A stretch of DNA of 64,000 nt, taken from Amycolatopsis umgeniensis (lineage in GTDB: Bacteria > Actinomycetota > Actinomycetes > Mycobacteriales > Pseudonocardiaceae). The notes below the pieces were generated by a model, which saw only the letters and a program-made list of their open reading frames with translations, ran no database searches and was not told the DNA's origin. The stretch lies in NCBI RefSeq assembly GCF_014205155.1, contig NZ_JACHMX010000001.1, positions 3,410,001-3,474,000 of the forward strand, written 5' to 3'. Below are positions 41,853-50,296 of the stretch, piece after piece; position 1 is the stretch's first letter; every line of letters starts with the position of its first letter. A program made the position numbers and the translations under genes.

Positions 41853-43221
41853 CCCGCTCGACGATGTCGCGGTAGGAGAGCCCGCTCTGCTTGATCGTCC
41901 GCGCCTGCGTCTCGCGATCGACCCGTACCAGGCCGAGCCTTTTGGCATAGCCGTATGCCCATTCGAAACTGTCCAAAAAGGACCAGGCGAAGTAGCCGCG
42001 GACATCCGCGCCCGCCTGCCGCGCGGCGGCGGTGGCGGCGATGTGCGCGGACAGGTACGCGGCTCGGTCTTCGTCGCGGACGAAGCCTGTCTCGTCGGGG
42101 ACGTCGGTGAAAGCCGCGCCGTTTTCGGTGACGTAGAGCGGCAGGCCGGGATAGTCGCGACTGATCCGGACGAGGAGTTCGGTGAGCTTGTCCGGCAGGA
42201 TCTCCCAGCCCAGCACCGTCGACGGCGCCCCGAACGGCACCTTGCGGAACGAGGGCATCCCGAAGTGCTCCACCGCGTTCCCGTTCTCCTCCACCCCGGA
42301 GTAGCGCGTCCCGAAGTAGTAGTCGACGCCGAGGAAGTCGAGCGGCGCCGCGATGATCGACGGATCCCACGGTTCGGACGGCAGCCGGATGCCCTGTCGC
42401 GCGAGATCCTCGAGGACGTCCTCCGGGTACCGGCCGTGCACGAGCGCGTCGAGATAGAACCTCGTGCCGAGCCCGTCCTCGAACCGGGCGGCCTCGCGGT
42501 CGGCTTCGCTGGAGGTGGCCGGGTCGGCGGTGCTCAGGTTGAGCGTGATGCCGAACTTCGTGCCGGGCCGCGCGAGTTCCCGCATCCGCCGGACGGCGAG
42601 GCCGTGGCCGAGCAGCAGGTGGTGCGCCGCCGCCATCCCCGCCTTCGCGTCACGGCGGCCGGGCGCCATCACCCCGTGGACGTAACCGTGCATGGCCGTG
42701 CACCACGGCTCGCTCAGCGTCGTCCAGTTGCGGACGCGGTCACTCAGCCGCTCGAACACGAGCGTCGCGTAATCGGCGAAACGGACAGCGGTGTCGCGGG
42801 CGGGCCAGCCGCCCGCGTCCTCGAGGTGCTGGGGCAGATCCCAGTGATACAGCGTCAGCCACGGATCGATGCCGTTGTTGAGCAGCTCGTCGACCAGCCT
42901 GTCGTAGAAGGCGATCCCGGCCGGGTTGACGCCGCCGCGCCCGCGCGGCTGCACCCTCGGCCAGGACACGGAGAACCGGTAGGTGTCGACGCCGAGTTCC
43001 TTCACCAGCGCGATGTCGGCGGGCATCCGGTGGTAGTGGTCGCAGGCGACCTCGCCGGTGTCACCGTTGTCGATCGACCAGGGCGATTGGCCGTAGGTGT
43101 CCCAAATGGACGGTGTTCGTCCGTCTTCGGCGACCGCGCCTTCGATCTGGTAGGCCGAGCTGCCGACTCCCCACCGGAAATCGGACGGCAAGGTGCCGAT
43201 GAGCTCGTTTTCCTCCGTCAC
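41827..43221 (-). CDS. GH1 beta-glucosidase
   Basis: 464 residues from GTG 43221 with GGGAGGAGGG upstream. GH1 landmarks: FRWGVGSSAYQIEGA at the start, DTYRFSVSWPRVQP, acid/base Glu about 171 in WTTLSEPW, and nucleophile Glu about 366 in LYVTENGAAF; C-terminal GYFAWSFLDSFEWAYGYAKRLGLV. The residue before the acid/base is Ser instead of the almost invariant Asn (TLNEPW). No signal peptide, so cytoplasmic: it would cleave imported glucan oligosaccharides. It is divergent from a ROK regulator and next to secreted GH16 and GH30 glucanases, forming a beta-glucan utilisation locus. Confidence 0.93.
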   Translation of the reverse strand: MTEENELIGTLPSDFRWGVGSSAYQIEGAVAEDGRTPSIWDTYGQSPWSIDNGDTGEVACDHYHRMPADIALVKELGVDTYRFSVSWPRVQPRGRGGVNPAGIAFYDRLVDELLNNGIDPWLTLYHWDLPQHLEDAGGWPARDTAVRFADYATLVFERLSDRVRNWTTLSEPWCTAMHGYVHGVMAPGRRDAKAGMAAAHHLLLGHGLAVRRMRELARPGTKFGITLNLSTADPATSSEADREAARFEDGLGTRFYLDALVHGRYPEDVLEDLARQGIRLPSEPWDPSIIAAPLDFLGVDYYFGTRYSGVEENGNAVEHFGMPSFRKVPFGAPSTVLGWEILPDKLTELLVRISRDYPGLPLYVTENGAAFTDVPDETGFVRDEDRAAYLSAHIAATAAARQAGADVRGYFAWSFLDSFEWAYGYAKRLGLVRVDRETQARTIKQSGLSYRDIVERVRKSATAR

Positions 43222-43284
43222 GGCACCCTCCTCCCGGCCAGCCTGCCTTATTTCACCAGTTAATACATGGCGGAGGCTAAGGTC

Positions 43285-44580
43285 GTGGGGCATCCTGGAA
43301 AGGTCCGCCGCCATGAGATGGGTATCCGCATGCCTGCCAAGCGCACCACCGTCCGTGACCTGCGGCGGCACAACCGTTCCCTCCTGCTGTCGAAACTCTA
43401 CTTCGACGGCCCGCTCAGCCGCCACGAATTGAGCGGTCTGACCGGATTGAGCGCCGCGACCGTCAGCAACGTGACCGCCGAGCTCGGCGAAGAACGCCTC
43501 ATCACCGAAGCCGGACTGGTCGAATCCGACGGCGGCAGGCCGCGCGTCCTGCTCCGCGTGGACCCGGCGTACGGCCATGTCGCCGGCGTGGACATCGGCG
43601 AGACCGGGGTGAAGGTCGAACTGTTCGACCTCACCATGAACCGGCTCGCCACCGTCGAGCATCCGCTCGCCTCACCCCGGCCGGACGCGGCGTCGGCCGT
43701 CACCCAGGTGGCGTCCGGACTCCGGGAAGTGATCACGGAATCGGGTATCGACGAAACGACCGTGCTCGGTGTGGGTGTCGGCGTTCCCGGCACGGTCGAA
43801 CAAGGCTCTGCCGGAAAGGGCGGGGCGCTCCGCGTGCACGCGCCCACCATCGGCTGGAAAGAGGTCCCGCTCACCGATCTCCTGCGCGCGGAGGGCGTCG
43901 AGCTGCCGTTGTTCGTCGACAACGGCGCGAAAACCCAGGGCCAGGGGGAAATGTGGTTCGGCGCCGGTCGCGGCGCCCGGCATGCGGTGATCGTCCTGAT
44001 CGGCTCGGGGGTCGGCGCGGCCGTGGTCACCGACGGCACCACGTACCGGGGCTCCACCAGCAGCGCGGGCGAATGGGGCCACACCACGATCGTCTACGGC
44101 GGACAGGACTGCCGCTGCGGATCACGCGGCTGCTTGGAGTCCTACGTCGGCGCCGAGGGCGTCCTCGCGCGCTATCGCAAGGCGCGCGGCGGGAAGACCA
44201 CTTCGGGCGAGGACGAGCAGACGCAGTTCGCCGCACTGCTGGAATCCGCGGGCAAATCCAAAGCCGCCGCCAAGGTCCTGGAAGAGACGGCGGGTTACCT
44301 CGGCGCCGGGATCGGCAACCTGATCAACCTGTTCAATCCGGAGCGGATCGTGCTGGGCGGCTGGGCCGGGCTGGCGCTCGGCGAGGAGTACCTGCCCGAG
44401 ATCCGGCGAGTGGCCGGCGAGCACGCGCTCGCGCACGTGTTCGACCAGACCGAGATCGAACTCGGGCAGCTCGGGCCGGACGCCGTCGCCATAGGAGCCG
44501 CCACCCTCCCTGTCGCCGCCCTGCTGGACCAGGGCGCGGACCCGCGGACGGCCGGGTCCAAACGAGGGACCGCCGCCTGA
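43285..44580 (+). CDS. ROK family transcriptional regulator/sugar sensor
   Basis: 431 residues from GTG 43285, eight bases after CGGAGG; ATG 43267 and 43318 are alternatives. N-terminal winged helix: TVRDLRRHNRSLLLSKLYFDGPLSRHELSGLTGLSAATVSNVTAEL. ROK sugar-binding domain: GVDIGETGVKVEL, GVGVGVPGTVEQG and the zinc motif GHTTIVYGGQDCRCGSRGCLESYVG (CxCGxxGCxE). It probably represses the divergent GH1 gene and the downstream glucanases; a matching palindrome lies over their promoter. Ligand is likely a beta-gluco-oligosaccharide or glucose, inferred from neighbours. Confidence 0.92.
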   Translation: MGHPGKVRRHEMGIRMPAKRTTVRDLRRHNRSLLLSKLYFDGPLSRHELSGLTGLSAATVSNVTAELGEERLITEAGLVESDGGRPRVLLRVDPAYGHVAGVDIGETGVKVELFDLTMNRLATVEHPLASPRPDAASAVTQVASGLREVITESGIDETTVLGVGVGVPGTVEQGSAGKGGALRVHAPTIGWKEVPLTDLLRAEGVELPLFVDNGAKTQGQGEMWFGAGRGARHAVIVLIGSGVGAAVVTDGTTYRGSTSSAGEWGHTTIVYGGQDCRCGSRGCLESYVGAEGVLARYRKARGGKTTSGEDEQTQFAALLESAGKSKAAAKVLEETAGYLGAGIGNLINLFNPERIVLGGWAGLALGEEYLPEIRRVAGEHALAHVFDQTEIELGQLGPDAVAIGAATLPVAALLDQGADPRTAGSKRGTAA

Positions 44581-44618
44581 GCCTTAATTCGGGGTCAAAA
44601 AATACGTCACCGGACATC

Positions 44619-44670
44619 TTGTCGCAGTGGTAGAGACCATGCATACTTTGTTGCCAGGCACAACAAAGTA
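44619..44670 (+). promoter_or_regulatory. promoter plus ROK-type operator for the glucanase operon
   Basis: -35 TTGTCG (44619-44624) and -10 CATACT (44642-44647), 17-base spacer. A perfect inverted repeat TACTTTGTTG (44644-44653) / CAACAAAGTA (44661-44670) with spacer CCAGGCA overlaps the -10 and start of transcription. TTTGTTG/CAACAAA arms resemble NagC/ROK-type sites. It lies 74 bases before the GH16 start, so repressor binding would block transcription. Confidence 0.8.
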
Positions 44671-44744
44671 GTTCTGCCAGCGCTTTCCGTTCTCCCGCGC
44701 GTCCCTGCCGCGTGGGGTCCCCAACGGTCAGAGAGGCGACAACG

Positions 44745-45971
44745 ATGTCCATCTCATCCCGCTTTCGCTGGGCCGCGCTCCTAGCCGCCGGCGTTCTTCT
44801 CGGCTCACTTCCGGCCACGGCCCAGGCCCCTGCCTCCGAAGCCGCGGTCCTGGCCGCGACCTTCACCGACGATTTCAACGGGCCCGCGGGCGCGGGCATC
44901 GACACCTCGAAGTGGCACTTCGAGACCGGTGACAACGTGAACAACCACGAGCGGCAGTGGTACACGTCCGGGACGAACAACGCGGCGCTCGACGGCCAGG
45001 GCAACCTGGTCATCACCGCGAAGAAGGAGAACCCGGGCAACTACAACTGCTGGTACGGGCGGTGCGAGTACACCTCGGCCCGCTTGTCCACGCAGGGCCA
45101 GTTCACCCAGACCTACGGCCGGTTCGAAGCCCGGATGAAACTGCCGCGCGGGCAAGGGATGTGGCCCGCGTTCTGGATGCTCGGCGCCGACATCGGCAAC
45201 GTCGGCTGGCCCAACAGCGGCGAGATCGACATCATGGAGAACGTCGGCTTCGAGCCGAACACGGTGCACGGCACCCTCCACGGCCCCGGCTACTCCGGCG
45301 CAGGCGGGATCGGCGCGGGCTACAACGGCCCGAACTTCTCCGACGACTTCCACACCTACGCCGTCGACTGGGCGCCGAACCAGATCAAGTGGTACGTGGA
45401 CGGGAACCTCTACCAGACCCGCACGCCCGCCGACCTCAACGGCAACCGCTGGGTGTTCGACCACCCCTTCTACCTGATCCTGAACCTCGCCGTCGGCGGC
45501 TACTGGCCGGGTGACCCGAACTCCAGCACCGTCTTCCCGCAGCGCCTCGTCGTCGACTACGTGCACGTCAACTCCAGCAACACGGCCGGGAACACCGGGC
45601 GGATCACCGGCATCGGCGGGAAATGCGTCGACGTCGCCGCCGCGAACAGCTCCGACGGCACGCCGATCCAGATCACCGACTGCAACGGCAACGCCGCGCA
45701 GAACTGGACCGTCGGGAGTGACGGCACGATCCGCGCGCTGGGCAAGTGCCTGGACGTCTCCGGCGGCGGGACCGCGGACGGGACGGCAGTGCAACTGTGG
45801 GGCTGCAACGGATCCGGCGCGCAGAAGTGGGCGATCAGCGGCGCGCGTGACATCGTGAACCCGCAGGCGAACAAGTGTCTCGACGCCACCGGGAACAGCT
45901 CCGCGAACGGCACCAGGCTCCAGATCTGGACCTGCGGCGGCGGCGCGAACCAGAAGTGGACCACGCCGTGA
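44745..45971 (+). CDS. secreted GH16 endo-beta-1,3-glucanase with ricin-type lectin domain
   Basis: 408 residues. Signal peptide (WAALLAAGVLLGSLPATAQA), GH16 domain at about 40-280 with catalytic GEIDIMENVG (two Glu nucleophile/acid-base, Asp between), preceded by MWPAFWMLGADIG and followed by WYVDGNLYQT. Residues about 285-408 form a ricin B lectin (CBM13) with three QxW-type repeats (QNWTVG, QKWAIS, QKWTTP) and GKCLDVSG motifs for carbohydrate binding. Secreted, it would attack beta-1,3-glucan such as fungal wall. Its stop overlaps the GH30 start by four bases. Confidence 0.93.
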   Translation: MSISSRFRWAALLAAGVLLGSLPATAQAPASEAAVLAATFTDDFNGPAGAGIDTSKWHFETGDNVNNHERQWYTSGTNNAALDGQGNLVITAKKENPGNYNCWYGRCEYTSARLSTQGQFTQTYGRFEARMKLPRGQGMWPAFWMLGADIGNVGWPNSGEIDIMENVGFEPNTVHGTLHGPGYSGAGGIGAGYNGPNFSDDFHTYAVDWAPNQIKWYVDGNLYQTRTPADLNGNRWVFDHPFYLILNLAVGGYWPGDPNSSTVFPQRLVVDYVHVNSSNTAGNTGRITGIGGKCVDVAAANSSDGTPIQITDCNGNAAQNWTVGSDGTIRALGKCLDVSGGGTADGTAVQLWGCNGSGAQKWAISGARDIVNPQANKCLDATGNSSANGTRLQIWTCGGGANQKWTTP

Positions 45972-47827
45972 GAAAGCCGCCGCTGCTCGTCGCGACGGTG
46001 ATCGCGGCGGCCACCCTCGCCGCGGCCACCCTCACCGCGACAAAGGCCGAGGCCGCCGGTGAAGCCGTCAACATCTGGCTCACCACGACCAACGACTCGC
46101 GTGGCGTGAACGTCACGCGCGGTCTTCAGCAGCAGTCGCCCGTGAACTTCGCCGCGGGCACCGGGACGGGCCAGCAGACCATCACCGTCGACGAGAACAC
46201 CACGTACCAGCAGTTCGAGGGTGCGGGCGCGTCGTTCACCGACACCGCCGCGTGGCTGATGAAGGGCAGTGGCGCGCTGTCGCAGGCGACTCGCGACGAG
46301 ACCATGCGGAAGCTGTTCGACCCGGTCGCGGGCATCGGCGTCACCTTCATCCGCAATCCGCTCGGCTCCTCGGATCTGGCGCGGTTCAGCTACTCGTTCG
46401 ACGATCTCCCCGCCGGGCAGACCGATCCGAACCTGGCGAAGTTCTCCATCGACCACGATCTCGACAGCATCCTGCCGCTGACCAAACAGGCGCGGGAGAT
46501 CAATCCGGCGACCAAGGTGATGGCGTCGCCGTGGAGCGCGCCGCCGTGGATGAAGGACAACGGCGACTTCAAGCTGGGCTGGCTGAAGGCCGAGAACTAT
46601 CCGACGTACGCCCAGTATTTCGTCAAGTACATTCAGGCGTACCAGGCACAAGGCGTCCCGATCCACTACGTGTCGGTGCAGAACGAGCCGACGTGCTGTG
46701 CGAGCTATCCGTCGATGAACTGGAACGGCTCCGGGCTCCAGTACTTCACGAAGACCAATCTGCTGCCCGCTTTGAAGGGCGCAGGTCTGTCCACAAAGGT
46801 CCTCGCGCTGGACTGGAACTGGGACAAGTACGCGGAGTTCGGCGCGCCGACGATGGACGACGCGGCGATCCGGAACGATCCGAACTTCGGCGGGATGGCG
46901 TGGCACGGCTACGGCGGCAATGTCGCCCAGCAGACCACGGTGCACGACCAGTACCCGAACGTGCCCGCGTACAGCACGGAGCATTCCGGCGGGACCTGGG
47001 TGAGCCATCAGCAGGCCGAGGACATGGCCAACATCGTCGACTACACCCGGAACTGGAGCAAGAGCTTCATCAAATGGAGCCTCGCCCTCGACCAGAACAA
47101 GGGTCCGCACAACGGCGGCTGCGACACCTGCACCGGGCTGATCACCGTCCACAATGGAGACTCACGGCACGGGCAGGTGGATTACACCGTCGAGTACTAC
47201 ACGATGGGGCACCTGACGAAGTTCGTGAAACCGGGCGCGTACCGGATCTCCACCAACGACAACTCCGCGGTGCGGAACGTCGCGTGGAAGAACCCGGACG
47301 GGTCGAAGGCGCTGATCGCGTACAACACCAGCGGCGCGAGCCAGAACGTGCGCGTCAACTGGGGCGGGCAGTCGTTCAGTTACGCACTACCCGCGTCGAC
47401 GTCGGCGACGTTCACCTGGTCGGGGACGCAGTCGGGCGGCGGTGTCCGCACCGGCGCGATCACCGGGCTGGGCGGTAAATGCGTCGACGTCGCCGGGGCG
47501 AACAGCGCCAACGGGACGGCGGTGCAGCTGTACGACTGCAACGGTTCGGCCGCGCAGCAGTGGTCGTTCCAAGCCGACGGAACGGTGCGCTCACTGGGCA
47601 AATGCCTCGACGTCACCGGGATGTCCACGGCGGACGGCGCGCGGCTGCAACTCTGGGACTGTGCGGGCGGGGCGAATCAGCGATGGGCGGCCAACGCCGC
47701 CCGTGACCTGGTGAACTCCGGTTCCGGCAAATGCTTGGACGCCACCGGGAACTCCTCGGCCAACGGCACCCGCCTGCAGATCTGGTCCTGTACCGGCGCC
47801 GCCAACCAGAAGTGGACCACCCCCTAG
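45968..47827 (+). CDS. secreted GH30 endo-beta-1,6-glucanase with ricin-type lectin domain
   Basis: 619 residues from GTG 45968 (GTGA overlap). Signal peptide, then GH30 TIM barrel: QFEGAGASFTDTAAWL, HYVSVQNEPT with the acid/base Glu, WNWDKYAEFGAPT, and nucleophile Glu in AYSTEHSGGTW; a beta-sandwich side domain follows to about 480. The C-terminal CBM13 (about 490-619) is highly similar to that of the GH16 partner, so the lectin module was probably copied within the locus. Family members cleave beta-1,6-glucan or glucosylceramide; together with GH16 and GH1 the likely substrate is a branched beta-1,3/1,6-glucan. Confidence 0.9.
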   Translation: MRKPPLLVATVIAAATLAAATLTATKAEAAGEAVNIWLTTTNDSRGVNVTRGLQQQSPVNFAAGTGTGQQTITVDENTTYQQFEGAGASFTDTAAWLMKGSGALSQATRDETMRKLFDPVAGIGVTFIRNPLGSSDLARFSYSFDDLPAGQTDPNLAKFSIDHDLDSILPLTKQAREINPATKVMASPWSAPPWMKDNGDFKLGWLKAENYPTYAQYFVKYIQAYQAQGVPIHYVSVQNEPTCCASYPSMNWNGSGLQYFTKTNLLPALKGAGLSTKVLALDWNWDKYAEFGAPTMDDAAIRNDPNFGGMAWHGYGGNVAQQTTVHDQYPNVPAYSTEHSGGTWVSHQQAEDMANIVDYTRNWSKSFIKWSLALDQNKGPHNGGCDTCTGLITVHNGDSRHGQVDYTVEYYTMGHLTKFVKPGAYRISTNDNSAVRNVAWKNPDGSKALIAYNTSGASQNVRVNWGGQSFSYALPASTSATFTWSGTQSGGGVRTGAITGLGGKCVDVAGANSANGTAVQLYDCNGSAAQQWSFQADGTVRSLGKCLDVTGMSTADGARLQLWDCAGGANQRWAANAARDLVNSGSGKCLDATGNSSANGTRLQIWSCTGAANQKWTTP

Positions 47828-47840
47828 ACCCCGGCGTTTC

Positions 47841-47891
47841 GTCCTCTGAATGCGGTAGTTCGCACTCCGGACTACCGCATTCAGTCCTCTG
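47841..47891. repeat. inverted repeat, family C copy 2
   Basis: Perfect 14-bp arms 47846-47859 (CTGAATGCGGTAGT) and 47871-47884 with an 11-base loop, both flanked by GTCCTCT. It starts 14-20 bases after the GH30 stop and can act as terminator. It opens the 353-base gap 47828-48180, which contains no gene and at least five palindromic elements. Confidence 0.85.
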
Positions 47892-47905
47892 AACGCGAGC
47901 CTTCC

Positions 47906-47952
47906 GTGAAGGCCTCCTTGCCTACCCTGAGGGTAGTGAGGGAGGCCTTCAC
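47906..47952. repeat. imperfect hairpin, family B copy 2
   Basis: GTGAAGGCCTCC (47906-47917) pairs with GGAGGCCTTCAC (47941-47952), and CTACCC (47922-47927) with GGGTAG (47931-47936); TTGC and TGAG bulge between. Same core as the perfect 53-bp element at 5301-5353. Confidence 0.85.
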
Positions 47953-47984
47953 TACGTCCGGTCGGGCGCTGTCGGCGATCAGGC

Positions 47985-48041
47985 GTGTCGCGAAAGCCAC
48001 TTTCGGGACGTCTGATGTCCCGAAAGTGGCTTTCGCGACAC
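47985..48041. repeat. 57-bp perfect hairpin element, family A copy 2
   Basis: 25-bp arms 47985-48009 and 48017-48041, identical to those at 35276-35332; only the spacer differs (GTCTGAT instead of GCCTGAT). The arms remaining perfectly complementary in two distant copies implies recent duplication or selection on the hairpin. Confidence 0.92.
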
Positions 48042-48106
48042 CTGGGCGGCGGTGAGGCGGTGAGGCGGGAGTGGGAGTGGGTCGTCACGCGAAGCCGCGG
48101 GCAGCC

Positions 48107-48162
48107 GTTGCGAAAGCCACTTTCGCAACCTTCACCGCTGCGAACGCCACTTTCGCAACACC
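48107..48162. repeat. short GCGAAAG/CTTTCGC hairpins
   Basis: GTTGCGAAAG (48107-48116) and CTTTCGCAAC (48120-48129) form a 10-bp stem with a CCA loop. A second, imperfect copy follows at about 48138-48160. Core GCGAAAGCCACTTTCG is shared with the outer half of family A, so this appears to be a minimal relative. Confidence 0.75.
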
Positions 48163-48176
48163 CCTGTCCCGCCCAC

Positions 48177-48196
48177 GCATTCAGTCCTCTGAATGC
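48177..48196. repeat. 20-bp palindrome across the gntR stop codon
   Basis: GCATTCAG-TCCT-CTGAATGC: 8-bp perfect arms, TCCT loop. The sequence matches the family C flank and supplies the TGA (48181-48183) and last codons (Ser-Glu-Asp) of the GntR gene on the minus strand, so the element forms the gene's 3' end. Confidence 0.75.
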
Positions 48197-48900
48197 GGCT
48201 GGGCGCGTTCGGCATAGGCCTCGACGAGCTGGTTTTCGGCGTCGGTGAGGTACTGCGCGAGGAGCGCTTCGGCGCCGACGCCGTCGCCGGCCTCGATGCG
48301 CTCGAGGATCTCCGCGTTGCGCTTGAGGTACGGCTCGTGGAAGCGCCGCGGGTCGGCCATCATGTGGAAGACCAGCCGCAGTTCGGCGAAGATGCCGCGC
48401 ATCAGCTCGTCGATCCGTTCACTGCCACCGAGTTCCGCGACCGCCGAATGGAACCGGATGTTCGCGGTGCCGAGATCCTGCCAGCGCTCACTCCGTTCGG
48501 CGAGCCTGCCGTCCTCGACCATGCGCGCGAGCTTCGCGAACGTCGGCGGCTTCTCCGTGACAGCGCGGACCGCCGAGCACTCGACCACCTTGCGCACCTT
48601 GTAGAGATCGACGACGTCCTCGATCGACAGCACCCGAACGAAGACGCCGCGGTTGAGCTCGTGGGTCAGCAGCCGCTCGTGTGTGAGCAGCCGGAAAGCC
48701 TCACGCAGCGTGTTGCGGGAGACGCCGAGCGCCGAGCCGATGTCGTGTTCCGACAGCCGTACGCCGGGCAGGAAGAAGCCCTCGGCGATGCGCGTGCGCA
48801 GGACACCCGCCACCCGCTCGGCGGTGCTGGTGCGGCTGATCATGCCTCGGTCCGCTTCGAGTCCTTGCACCGAAGAAGGACCACCCTCCGCAATCGTCAC
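48181..48900 (-). CDS. GntR/FadR-type transcriptional regulator
   Basis: 239 residues from GTG 48900, seven bases after TAGGAT on the minus strand (leaderless); ATG 48843 is a shorter alternative. N-terminal winged helix TAERVAGVLRTRIAEGFFLPGVRLSEHDIGSALGVSRNTLREAFRLLTHERLL; C-terminal FCD domain with metal-ligand pattern (VVDLYKVRKVVECSAV ... NIRFHSAVAELGGS ... EPYLKRNAEIL, the Asp/His set). It is divergent from the transporter-D-glutamate cyclase-pxpABC operon and probably controls it. The last codons overlap a palindromic repeat. Confidence 0.92.
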   Translation of the reverse strand: MTIAEGGPSSVQGLEADRGMISRTSTAERVAGVLRTRIAEGFFLPGVRLSEHDIGSALGVSRNTLREAFRLLTHERLLTHELNRGVFVRVLSIEDVVDLYKVRKVVECSAVRAVTEKPPTFAKLARMVEDGRLAERSERWQDLGTANIRFHSAVAELGGSERIDELMRGIFAELRLVFHMMADPRRFHEPYLKRNAEILERIEAGDGVGAEALLAQYLTDAENQLVEAYAERAQPHSED

Positions 48901-49025
48901 GTGACCGATCCTACCTACGCACAAGAGGCCAAGCCAAGGATCCTCTTGTGGAATTGTTGAACAATACCTACAGTGGCTATCCATGTGACCCGTGCCACGA
49001 TGAGCTTCACCCTCTGGAGGTGCCG

Positions 49026-50270
49026 ATGACCGCGACAGCCACTACCGAAGACACACGTCCCTTCGCCTGGTTCCGCACGCTCGGTTCGCGAGGCCGCAGG
49101 GCCTTCGTCGGCGCGTTCGGCGGGTACGGGCTCGACTCGTTCGACTACCAGACCCTGCCGCTGGGCCTGGCCGCGATCACCGCGTACTACGGCCTTTCCG
49201 GCGGTGAGGCGGGCCTGCTCGGCACGACGACGCTGGTGGTTTCGGCGATCGGCGGCATCGGCGCGGGCATCCTCGCCGACCGCATCGGCCGCGTGCGCAC
49301 CCTCCAGATCACCATCGCGATGTACACGGTCTTCACCGTGCTCTGCGGATTCGCGCCGAACTTCGAAACGCTCCTGGTCTTCCGCGCCCTGCAGGGTCTC
49401 GGGTTCGGCGGCGAGTGGGCCGCCGGCGCCGCGTTGGTGGCCGAGTACTCGCAGGCGAAATATCGCGGCCGCACGGTCGCTTTCGTCCAGAGCGCCTGGG
49501 CTGTCGGCTGGGCACTGTCGGTCGTCGTCTACACGGTGGTCTTCAGCATTTGGAGCCCGGACATCGCGTGGCGCGTCATGTTCTGGACCGGTGTCATCCC
49601 GGCGCTGCTGGTGCTGTGGGTCCGGCGGAACGTCCAGGACGCGCCCGTCGCGCAGGCCGCCCGCGCGGCCAAGAAGGAACGCGGTTCGTTCAAGGGCATC
49701 TTCAAGCCGGACCTGCTGCGCACGACGTTCTTCGCCGCGCTGCTCGCCACCGGTGTCCAGGGCGGTTACTACACGCTCGCGACCTGGCTGCCGAGCTATC
49801 TGAAGACCACCCGCGGACTCACCGTCATCGGAACAGGCGGCTATCTCGCTTTCCTGATCTCCGGCGCTTTCATCGGCTACATCACCGGCGGCTATCTCAC
49901 GGATATCTTGGGGCGCAAGAAAACCTTCCTGCTGTTCTCGGTGCTGTCGGCGGGCCTCATCATCGCCTACACGCAGATCCCGGCGGGCGCGAACACACTC
50001 GTGCTGTTCCTCGGCTTCCCGCTCGGGTTCTCGATGTCCGCGATCTTCAGCGGATTCGGCGCGTTCCTCGCCGAGCTGTATCCGTCGGCGCTTCGCGGGA
50101 CAGGGCAGGGCTTCACCTACAACCTCGGCCGGGCCATCGGCGCGACCTTCCCCGCCGTGGTCGGTTTCCTCGGCGCGGGCGGCGCGATGGTGTTCGGCGC
50201 GGTCGGCTACGGAATCGCCGTACTGGCGCTGCTCGGTCTCCCCGAGACTCGCGGCCGCGAACTCCTGTGA
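49026..50270 (+). CDS. MFS metabolite:proton symporter
   Basis: 414 residues, about twelve helices. Motif A loops ADRIGRVRT after helix 2 and TDILGRKKT after helix 8; [16 protein letters not shown] is typical of the SHS/AAHS (sialate/benzoate/metabolite:H+ symporter) group, and the N-terminus [15 protein letters not shown] includes the Asp in helix 1 used in proton coupling. GGAGG precedes ATG 49026. First gene of an apparent operon with a D-glutamate cyclase-family protein and PxpABC, so uptake of 5-oxoproline or a related acid is the likely role. Confidence 0.88.
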   Translation: MTATATTEDTRPFAWFRTLGSRGRRAFVGAFGGYGLDSFDYQTLPLGLAAITAYYGLSGGEAGLLGTTTLVVSAIGGIGAGILADRIGRVRTLQITIAMYTVFTVLCGFAPNFETLLVFRALQGLGFGGEWAAGAALVAEYSQAKYRGRTVAFVQSAWAVGWALSVVVYTVVFSIWSPDIAWRVMFWTGVIPALLVLWVRRNVQDAPVAQAARAAKKERGSFKGIFKPDLLRTTFFAALLATGVQGGYYTLATWLPSYLKTTRGLTVIGTGGYLAFLISGAFIGYITGGYLTDILGRKKTFLLFSVLSAGLIIAYTQIPAGANTLVLFLGFPLGFSMSAIFSGFGAFLAELYPSALRGTGQGFTYNLGRAIGATFPAVVGFLGAGGAMVFGAVGYGIAVLALLGLPETRGRELL

Positions 50271-50296
50271 GGACAATCGGAAGAGGAGGCACCGCG

